A stretch of DNA of 64,000 nt from Conus ventricosus (lineage: Eukaryota > Mollusca > Gastropoda > Neogastropoda > Conidae). The notes below the pieces were generated by a model that was given only the letters and a program-made list of their open reading frames with translations, did no database searches and was not told the origin of the DNA. The translations under genes were made by a program, and so were the position numbers. Location: NCBI GenBank assembly GCA_018398815.1, contig CM031618.1, forward strand, positions 45,511,075 to 45,575,074. Direction: 5' to 3'. Position 1 is the stretch's first letter; every line of letters starts with the position of its first letter. Shown in pieces: positions 56,031 to 64,000 of this stretch.

Positions 56031-57511
56031 GGGGGGAGGGGAGGGAGGGGGAGGGGGGGGGGAGGGGAGGGGCGGAATGAGTGGCGAGGACGCAATGGCA
56101 CTGCGGTGTAGAAGACGCGAGAGAAAAATGTCACTCGGACGACATTTTGTGCCGGCAGGTCACATTATTCATGTCTTCTGTACAGCACATTTGTGAACGT
56201 ACGATTTTTGTCAGGTCTGATTTGTCACTAGTGTTAAGTGATTTAGGGGGTGGATGTACAAAAGAGTGCTGCGCCTAATTGTCGATAAAAAGCGTGCCTG
56301 GATTCAGCTTCTCGAGTACGCGCGCGCACACCCACATGCACACATCTAATGAAATGAAATGTAAAAGTTTGCGGAAAAGTATTAACAATGTTAGCATAGG
56401 CTCATACAGGCGTGGTCTCTGGAGAACATTGTTTCTGTAGATGTTTCCATTTTACTCTAACATACCTTCCTGAAAACAATGTTGTGCCAAAAAACGGTAC
56501 ATCTGTTGGCCATAATGTTTTGCCTAAAACAATTAAGGAGTGCATGTGCAGATTTTACTGTTTTAGCACAAAAAGGTAAATGTTGATAATGTTTAAATTT
56601 AAGCATCGCTCATAACTTTGTCAATATTAAAGATATAAAGTGGAGAGAGAGAGAGGGGGGGGGGGGCAAAAACAGAGGGGGGGAGGGAAAGGGGAGTGGT
56701 CCTCTGGATTTCTCACACGTACATACATGTGCGCGCACCTACATTCTGCGCGTGTGTATGTATGTATCTATGTATGGTGCGTTATATATATATAAATAAA
56801 TATATGTGTGGGCCCGTGTGAGCGCGTGTGTGTAAGTTTTGTGCATGTATTCCATTTTACCCAGTGCTTTTTGCTTTGTGTATTATCCGTTATCTCTCTC
56901 AAATGATCAAGCAGAAGGCGAAAGCTGTGCAATAAAGTCCTGAGTGGAGGAACAAGTGGAACGTACGATTATTTTATCTGTTGTCTTGTGAAGCAACGTT
57001 TTGTTCTTTCGTCTCGCTGTGGGGTGCTGCCCTGCTCCTTTGGGGAACTGGGTTTAAAAAAAAAATATATATTATGCATACATAAATACATGGGTTAACA
57101 ATTCCTCCCTCGTTTCGTCAATGACTCGCCAAAGATTAATTTAAAAAAAGAATAGAACGGGAGGAAAAAAAAGGTGGAGGGGTGAGGGCAATAAGGGGTA
57201 GAAAGGAAATTTAAAAAAAGGAAATGAAAACTTTATTGAAAGATTATAAATGTAAAACTCCTTCACTACCCACACATGGGGACCATTGTAGTCTGTCTTC
57301 AAGGCGGAACCATTCATAGCGCCTGCTCTGAGGCCTTTCGTCCGCTGATTCGGTCTCGTCAGAGAGGCACGGCTGATTGTGTCTGTGCTCCCTGGGTATT
57401 AAATGGAGATGTACCACCGTCTGTAATTCTGTGGTATACTCACCACCAAGGGTCAGAAAACGGCAGCGGCGAAGGACAGAATGGGTTTTCTGTAAATCAG
57501 TCTTAAATCAG
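56031..57511. other. Unassigned sequence with G/GA-rich tracts
   Basis: G-rich tracts at 56030-56072 and 56645-56695, (TA)-rich at 56780-56810, A-rich at 57055-57250. No supported gene. A plus frame at 57276-57506 is short and motif-free. Confidence 0.4.
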
Positions 57512-57684
57512 GGACAGATCTTTGAGACTATGCTTGAGATCCATTTGAAGGTGACAAAGGAAGTGAAAAAGTGTCCACAGTCGAGTGGGCAGCTCCACGT
57601 GTTTTATCACCCAAGCATGGTCGGTCTACGTAATTTACTGACAGCAGCTAAGAATTGTGCAGAACAGCCTATTACTTGGATCTC
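57512..57684 (+). other. Candidate coding exon, donor GTAAGA
   Basis: After 'tcttaaatcag' the frame reads GQIFETMLEIHLKVTKEVKK, CPQSSGQLHVFYHPSMVGLR and NLLTAAKNCAEQPITWI, ending at TCTC|GTAAGA (57685-57690). The 57-codon reading is amphipathic and protein-like with no low complexity, and the donor falls where the frame meets a stop. The acceptor is short of pyrimidines. The best single coding-exon candidate in the window; I do not recognise the family. Confidence 0.45.
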
Positions 57685-57690
57685 GTAAGA

Positions 57691-58540
57691 TGCTGTTGGA
57701 ACAGTTTTGTAGTGGGGTCAAACAAGCTCCGGCAAACAATTCCTCCATCATTAAATGAATGACTTGGTCAAGATTTCAAAAAGAAAAGAAACGGGAGGAG
57801 AAAAAAAGGTGAGGGAGGGGGGGGACAGGGGAAGACAGGAAATGGTGTGGTGCGTGAGTGTGTGCGTGTGTCTGTATATCTGTCTATATGGAGGGAGAGA
57901 GAGGTGAGGAGGCTGTGATCCGTAATATCTTGATATATGAACAAAACAATATCCCTTAGAGCTGCAACAGAACATGATACATACAACCAAAACATCAACA
58001 ACAACAGCACCAACAACCATCTTGCAGCTTAACCGGAAAGGCATACTGAACAAAGACCAAGAATAGACGGGTCATCATTTTTTTGATTGTGTTCGCTAGA
58101 CTTTATTCCTTTGTAGTCTTTTTTTTTTCCTGCAACAACGCGAGCATCTGTCTGTAGATGTATAATAATGATAATTTTAATGTATAAATTATAATAAATG
58201 ATTATAATTAGAATCGTAGTGATAATGATTATGGTTTATCATTATCATTATAATCAGTTTTTATATGATTATTATAATTATCATTATTATTGCTTTGTAG
58301 CAGCAGCAGCTATACTAATAATAGTTGTGTTGATATGAATTATTAATCTCATTATTATTACTGCCGTGTTTCATTTTGGCATTGTTTTTTCTTTTGTTTT
58401 AAAGTAGGTTTGTATAGTGGAAAACTGCTTTAGAGACTCAGCACTATGTGAAAACTTTAAGGTTTAGTGATAAAATCCTCCCCTCTCTCTCTCTCTCTCC
58501 CTACCGTCCCGTTCCCACATACCCCCTCTTTCTCCATCGC
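57691..58540. other. Unassigned, with AT-rich cryptic repeats at 58145-58360
   Basis: 58145-58360 is made of ATT/ATAA words that can pair with each other ('gataatgattatgg' / 'tcattatcattataatc'). The rest shows no feature; 57880-57910 is GA-rich. Confidence 0.45.
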
Positions 58541-58844
58541 CCTATCACCCCCCCCCCCCCCTTCTTCCTCACTCGTCATCCATTCGTATAGAAAAAAAAA
58601 GAAATAAAAGTGTGTGTGCGTGCGTGCGTGCGTGAGAGTGTGTGTGGGTCAGACAAAATGCACCATTAAGACACAGATTCAAACCGCATTTGATACAAAT
58701 GAAAAGAAATACAGGGGGGGGGGGGGGGGGGGTTGGTTATGTGTGACGTGCCAAAGTGCGAATTCTAAAGGATACACTTTTCTGTCGATTCTTTGTATAT
58801 TTTTCTTTCTCCTCACCTTCGGCGTATTCTTGTCTCCATTCTCT

Positions 58845-58880
<36 letters not shown>

Positions 58881-59368
58881 CTCTCTCTCTCCTCTCTCTC
58901 TCTCTTCCTTCTTCTTCTTTTTTCCCCTGTTCAGTTCCGTTTGCTGCCATCTTTCTTTCACCTGTCATATCTCTCTTTTCTGCTCTTTCATTTCCTTCCG
59001 TGTGTGTTTTTTTCTTTATGGAGAAATTTGAGTTGTAAGGAGCATAGGTTGTTATGCGAGGCTGCTGAATGTTAAAAGAGCTTAGAAAACAAGGAGATGA
59101 ACAGAAACCTTATCCAGACAAAATCGAACACACCCACACACACAACACGAACACGAATACACTTGCGCGCGCGCGCGCACACACACGCACACAACTAAGA
59201 AGATTTGATATAAGGCTTAATGGACAGCGAAAACAGGCTTTATTCTTCACTTCCTTTGAAGAAAGTCTTTCATCTCCGTCATCTTCCTGTGATCGACACA
59301 CACCACACACGACACACACACACACACTCTCATTCTCTCTCTCTCTCTCTCTCTCTCATTAATAAATA

Positions 59369-59416
<48 letters not shown>

Positions 59417-60458
59417 TGTGTGTGTGTTAAGTTGTGTGCGCGCGCGTACGTGTGTGCGTGCGTTTATACAGAGAGAAACTACTGTGCGCGCGCGCGCGTG
59501 TGTGTGCGCGCACACGTGTATACGAGAGACAGAGCAGAGAGACAGAGATACACAAAGAGAAAAAGTAAACCTTTTTGATTATAAAAGTGTATCAGATTCC
59601 AAGGAATTGTGCCCGTGGCATCCATGGATGGGAGATTATACATCAAATGTCTTGAAACCCCCTTCTTCCAACATTGCTTTGTTCAAACCTTCGCTCCCTC
59701 CTTCTCTCTCCCCCCTCCTTCTTCTCTCCCCCCCCCCCCCCCCCCTTCTCTCTCTCTCTCAGTGAGTGATTGTGTGTGTGTGGGCGCGCGCGCGCCCGTC
59801 GGAGAGAGAGAAACGGAGAGAGAGACAGACAGGCAGAGAGAAACAGACGGACAGAGAAACAGAGAGAGAGAGTGAGTGTTTCCGTTCATGCGTATTTGCG
59901 TAAGTGTGTGTGTTTGTTTAGTGTGTATGTCTGACTGTGTGTGTGTGTGTGTCGGTGTGTGGGGGTGTGTATGTCTGACTCTGTGTGTGTGTGTGGTTTT
60001 GTGCCAGACTTGCTAGACTCGCCTCTGTAGTCTCAGGAATTATGTGAAAGCAACAGGTTACTGCAGGCGTTGGTGTTAGAATCTCTTGAATCATTTTCTG
60101 ACATTTGACTTGATTCTGTTTCAGTTTTATCTGATATTGTTTTCAGTTAAGAGAGAGTTAATATAACATCTCACAACTACAGACTCTAGTCCGATTCTGT
60201 CTGTCTGTCACTGTTTTACTTTTTTGTCGGATGGTCTGTAGCGCTCTCACATATTAAACAAAGAAAATGACAATGTCTCCTCGTCTTTGTTCCTTTCCCC
60301 CCCCCCCCCTTTTTTTTTACCTAGCACACGCACGCACGCTCGTACATACCCATAATACACAAATACAGAATCAAGACAGACACTTACACATACACGCAAA
60401 CACATGCACACTAGACACGAATACAGAAGAAACATATACACATACACCCATGCGCGCG

Positions 60459-60544
<86 letters not shown>

Positions 60545-60724
60545 TTACGTACACTTAAATAATCACAAGCACAGTCTCTAATATATGCTCACAAAACATG
60601 CTTTTCTTTGAGAAGTTGGCATTAATTTTCTCAAACATCACCGAGTTAATCTATAGGATTGCCAAGGGAGTCAACACAGACACACAAAGAAACGCAACAC
60701 ACACGCACACAAGACACACAGACA

Positions 60725-60762
<38 letters not shown>

Positions 60763-60810
60763 ACGCGCGACCCACACACACACAACAACACGCACGCACA
60801 CCTATAACAA
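58541..60810. repeat. Microsatellite field
   Basis: Poly-C 58546-58562, poly-G 58715-58733, (CT)n 58842-58905, (CA)/(CG)n 59130-59190, (CT)n 59335-59358, (TA)n 59365-59413, (TG)/(CG)n 59415-59520, poly-C/(CT)n 59728-59762, (GA)n 59800-59872, (TG)n 59905-59995, (CA)n 60460-60540 and 60685-60800. Interspersed unique stretches (58960-59100, 60000-60240) have no supported gene. Confidence 0.8.
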
Positions 60811-61097
60811 CTTAGTTCGATCTAGCAATTCAACCATAAACAAACCAACTAGCTAACCAATCAACCTACCAACTAACCAACCAAGCAAAAATAGATCAAC
60901 AACCAGGTACGTCATATCACAAAAGAAGGGGGCAACCTCAACGAACAAAGTTGCCGTGTTATATAAAGCACGTCACAACCCTCCTCCCCCTTCATCCCCA
61001 CACCTCTTTCACCCCACCCCCCTGTCTCTCTCTGTCCCTGTCCCCCCCCCCCCCCTCCCTTTCTAACCATCCTTTTGAAACCGACTCCCTGCTGTCT
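60811..61097. other. Unassigned sequence with CCAA-rich and poly-C stretches
   Basis: 'aaccaa'-like words 60830-60895 and a C-run at 61042-61056. Leads into a pyrimidine-rich tract before the candidate exon. Confidence 0.4.
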
Positions 61098-61126
61098 GCT
61101 AATTTCCCATTCCTCGCATATCACAG

Positions 61127-61197
61127 AGCCTGGAGGAGTGAGGATGGAGGACACATCATGAAAGACCAGTCGGCCAATGTGGAACAACCGTTTCCTG
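61127..61197 (+). other. Candidate exon (71 bp), paralogue of 63940-64000
   Basis: Acceptor 'attcctcgcatatcacag' (to 61126) and donor CCTG|GTAGC (61198). The frame shared with the right-edge copy reads AWRSEDGGHIMKDQSANVEQ PFP. The alignment EDGGHIMKDQSA / ENGGQTLKEQTA shows almost only conservative changes. The intron side of the acceptor is also conserved, so the duplicated segment includes flanking sequence. A four-base difference at the exon start alters phase between the copies. Confidence 0.4.
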
Positions 61198-61248
61198 GTA
61201 GCTTCTTTCAACTCCGGCTGGAGGTTTCCTTTTTTTGTGTTTTGTTCC

Positions 61249-61425
61249 ATTACTGTCACGTTTTCATGTTTATATCCCGGACAGTTGTCTTCTGTCTTTG
61301 TTGTTCCATTACTGTCACGTTTTCGTGTTTATATCCCGGACAGTTGTCTTCTGTCTTTGTTGTTCCATTACTGTTACGTTTTCTTGTTTTATATCCCGGA
61401 CAGTTGTCTTCTGTCTTTGTTCTTT
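61249..61425 (+). repeat. 59-60 bp tandem repeat, three units
   Basis: Unit: 'ttccattactgtcacgtttt' + 'catgtttatatcccggacag' + 'ttgtcttctgtctttgttg'. It abuts the 60-bp array below; traces ('attatattccgg', 'gtctctggttttgttgttc') occur inside that array near 62360-62420. Confidence 0.88.
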
Positions 61426-62955
61426 GCTTCTTCTCTTCTCTAAGGCATTATATCATTGTCCATGATGGCGCATTGCTCTGGATTTTGCTTCTTCTCTTCT
61501 CTAAGGCATTATATCATGTCCTGATGGCGCATTGCTCTGGATTTTGCTTCTTCTCTTCTCTAAGGCATTATATCATTGTCCTGATGGCGCATTGCTCTGG
61601 ATTTTGCTTCTTCTCTTCTCTAAGGCATTATATCATTGTCCTGATGGCGCATTGCTCTGGATTTTGCTGCTTCTCTTCTCTAAGGCATTAATCATTGTCC
61701 TGATGGCGCATTGCTCTGGATTTTGCTTCTTCTCTTCTCTAAGGCATTATATCATTGTCCCTGATGGCGCATTGCTCTGGATTTTGCTTCTTCTCTTCTC
61801 TAAGGCATTATATCATTGTCCTGATGGCGCATTGCTCTGATTTTTGCTTCTTCTCTTCTCTAAGCATTATATCATTGTCCTGATGGCGCTTGCTCTGGAT
61901 TTTTGCTTCTTCTCTTCCTAAGCATATATCATGCCTGATGCGCATTGCTCGGATTTTGCTGCTCTCATCTCAAAGGCATTATACATTGCCTGATGACATT
62001 GCCTGGATTTTGCTTCTTCTCTTCCTAAGCATATACACTCGTCCTGATGCCGCACATTGCCTCTGATTTTGCATCTCCCTTCCTAAGGCTTTATCATCTG
62101 TCCTGATGGCGCATTGCTCTGGATTTGCTCTTCTCTTCTCTAAGGCATTATACACTTGTACCTGATGGCGCATTGCTCTGATTTTGCTATTCCTTTCCTC
62201 TAAGGCATATATCATTGTCCTGGATGGCGCATTGCTCTGGATTTTGCTTCTTCACTTCTCTAAGGCATTATATCATTGTCCTGATGGCGCATTGCTGGAT
62301 TTTGCTTCTTCTCTTCCTCTACGGCAGTTATGCATTTTCCTGATTGTGCTTTTGTTCTGATTATGTTTTCCTTTTCTGATTATATTCCGGATGCATTGTC
62401 TCTGGTTTTGTTGTTCTTGTCCTTCTCTAAGCATTATATCATTTCCTGATGCGCATTGTCTCTGGATTTTGCTTGCTTCTCTTTCTAAGGCATTATATCA
62501 TTGTTCTGTATGCGCATTGCTCTGGATTTTGCTTTCTTCTCTTCTCTAAGGCATTATATCATTGTCCTGATGGCGCATTGCTCTGGATTTTGCTTCTTCT
62601 CTTCTCTAAGGCATTTATATCATTGTCCTGATGGCGCATTGCTCTGGATTTTGCTTCTTCTCTTCTCTAAGGCATTATATCATTGTCCTGATGGCGCATT
62701 GCTCTGGATTTTGCTTCTTCTCTTCTCTAAGGCATTATATCATTGTCCTGATGGCGCATTGCTCTGGATTTTGCTTCTTCTCTTCTCTAAGGCATTATAT
62801 CATTGTCCTGATGGCGCATTGCTCTGGATTTTGCTTCTTCTCTTCTCTAAGGCATTATATCATTGTCCTGATGGCGCATTGCTCTGGATTTTGCTTCTTC
62901 TCTTCTCTAAGGCATTATATCATTGTCCTGATGGCGCATTGCTCTGGATTTTTAT
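61424..62955 (+). repeat. 60-bp tandem array, about 25 units
   Basis: Unit: 'ttgtcctgatggcgcattgc' + 'tctggattttgcttcttctc' + 'ttctctaaggcattatatca' (60 bases, so 20 codons). The unit has no stop in two plus frames, giving repetitive ORFs such as IIVLMAHCSGFCFFSSLRHY repeated. Units at both ends (61440-61800, 62520-62950) are nearly identical; units in the centre (about 61860-62510) carry many indels. Confidence 0.93.
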
Positions 62956-63240
62956 CATTTTTTTCCCCTTCTTTTCTTTGTTTGTTCTTTGTTTTTTCTC
63001 TCTCTCATTTTGTTTTCTTTCTTTCTTTCTTCTTTTTTTATTTTCTTGCTTTCTTTCTTTCTTTCTTTTATTTTCTTGCTTTCTTTCTTTCTTTCTTTTA
63101 TTTTCTTGCTTTCTTTATTGCCTTTTCTTTCTTTCCTCCATCTTTTCTTTCCTTTCGTTCGTCTTTCTTTCCTTTATTCTTTCTTTCTGTAATCCTTTTC
63201 CTTCTCTATTTTTTTTTTCTTGATGATGATATGCCTTTAG
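62956..63240. repeat. T-rich (CTTT)n with a 30-31 bp higher unit
   Basis: 'ttattttcttgctttcttt' units repeat three times at 63030-63115 inside a poly-pyrimidine tract. ORFs rich in F, L and S are artefacts. Confidence 0.8.
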
Positions 63241-63530
63241 TTCTTTCCGTTTTACTATATGATAGTTTTTAATTTCTGTCTTTCTTTGTTGCCATGTTTC
63301 TGGTTTTTTTTATATAGATTTTTGTCTTGCTTTTTTTTCTTCAAACAACCGTATAGTATTCAGATTTTTTAAAATTCCATCTACACCTGATATCAATAAG
63401 ACACCTCACAACAAAAAACAATAACAACAAAAGGCATGATCATCATCAACAACAAGGTAATAAGACTCAAAACAACACAAACAAAACATCACCCCCAAAA
63501 TAAAGCTACACAAAACAAGGAGCATAGCAA
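63241..63530. other. Unassigned, A-rich sequence
   Basis: No gene or recognisable repeat apart from scattered 'aacaa' words that lead into the 15-bp array. Confidence 0.4.
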
Positions 63531-63685
63531 CAACACGACACGAAACAACACGACACGAAACAACACGACACGAAACAACACGACACGAAACAACACGACA
63601 CGAAACAACGCGACACGAAACAACACGACACAAAACGACAACAACACGACACGAAACAACACGACACGAAACAACGCGAAAACGA
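63531..63685. repeat. 15-bp tandem repeat, about 10 units
   Basis: Unit 'acaacacgacacgaa', near-perfect with one internal 'acaaaacgacaac' variant at about 63628. It keeps frame (NTTRN repeats on plus, VVSCR on minus), which explains the ORFs. Confidence 0.92.
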
Positions 63686-63754
63686 AAACTCAAAACGACT
63701 CAGTAACTGTCAGAGTCCCACACACATCCCCCTCACCTGCAAACTAGTCCAATT

Positions 63755-63855
63755 TCACACGCACGCACGCACGCACGCACGCACAGCACGCACGCCCCCC
63801 GCACGCACCGCCCCCCCCCCCCCCCCCCCCCCCAAACACACACACACACACCACC
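63755..63855. repeat. (ACGC)n, poly-C and (CA)n compound tract
   Basis: (ACGC)n 63760-63795, C-run 63810-63833, (CA)n 63836-63852. Confidence 0.85.
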
Positions 63856-63939
63856 TTCGCATTTCTTTTTCTCCTTCTAAGTGTCCCATGAAGCAACGTC
63901 TCTGTTGTCTCCTCATTTCCCATTTCTCTCACATCACAG

Positions 63940-64000
63940 GACCTGGCTGAAAATGGCGGTCAGACACTGAAAGAACAGACCGCCGTCTGGAACAATCATT
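63940..64000 (+). other. Candidate exon cut by the window edge
   Basis: Preceded by 'atttctctcacatcacag' (to 63939), a strong acceptor. The frame DLAENGGQTLKEQTAVWNNH is open to the end of the window. It is the paralogue of 61127-61197 and its VWNN end echoes the WTTN cassettes at 15590, 21230, 38270 and 38975. No donor can be judged. Confidence 0.4.

Noticed and set aside
62501..63272. 240-codon hydrophobic ORFs as a membrane protein
   Set aside because: They read the 60-bp array followed by a CTTT tract; no start context, signal or homologous domain.
63531..63685. Regular short direct repeats resembling a CRISPR array
   Set aside because: The 15-bp units are contiguous with no spacers, and the genome is eukaryotic. 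The 60-bp, 67-bp and 25-bp arrays also lack unique spacers.

Overview
This is a eukaryotic, almost certainly animal, genomic window dominated by repeats. Dense (CA)n, (CT)n, (TA)n and poly-G tracts, large tandem arrays, two kinds of non-LTR retrotransposon and a few isolated exon-like stretches with splice signals all point to a repeat-rich invertebrate. The I/Nimbus-like LINE with an RNase H domain and a GATAA-type tail suggests a mollusc, perhaps a gastropod; that placement is inference. There are no prokaryotic operons, rRNA, tRNA or CRISPR arrays that I can support.

Layout. 1-2590: a 5'-truncated, frameshifted Jockey/CR1-type LINE on the minus strand, running off the left edge. 2590-11600: mostly unassigned sequence and microsatellites, with three exon-like stretches ending in splice-donor motifs (3560-3995, about 7303-7532, 9185-9388) and a tiny 3' fragment of the second LINE family (5196-5305, minus). 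11625-12522: the 5' end of an I-type LINE, including a candidate HDV-like ribozyme and the start of ORF1. 12524-27190: three tandem copies (A1, A2, A3) of a 4.7-5.7 kb block built from exon-like cassettes, a 142-bp hairpin satellite, a degenerate 'TTTAGTGTCCTC' minisatellite and, in A1 and A2, a 3' LINE fragment with a shared internal deletion. 27285-28240: a 67-bp tandem array. 31148-37181: a near-complete but decayed 6.03 kb I-type LINE flanked by a perfect 14-bp target-site duplication. 37198-39200: a fourth, rearranged copy (A4) of the block.

39700-52800, decaying to about 54900, is a large higher-order array. About twenty copies of a covarying hairpin (TTTGCAACGGC / GCCGTTGCAAA) alternate with a roughly 125-bp foldback element, a LINE/SINE-tail-like motif and poly-G or TA tracts. 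In its best-ordered part the period is about 1.8 kb. From 55300 rightwards the density of coding-like sequence rises: candidate exons at 55362, 57512-57684, 61127-61197 and 63940-64000, separated by microsatellites and a 25-copy 60-bp array (61424-62955) whose centre looks unpolished.

No complete host gene is present. The coding-like pieces on the plus strand could be exons of one or more large genes with very long introns, but they are too short for me to name a protein. The most notable signals are the covarying hairpin array, the ribozyme-like LINE 5' end abutting its target-site duplication, and the recurring exon-like cassettes in the duplicated block.
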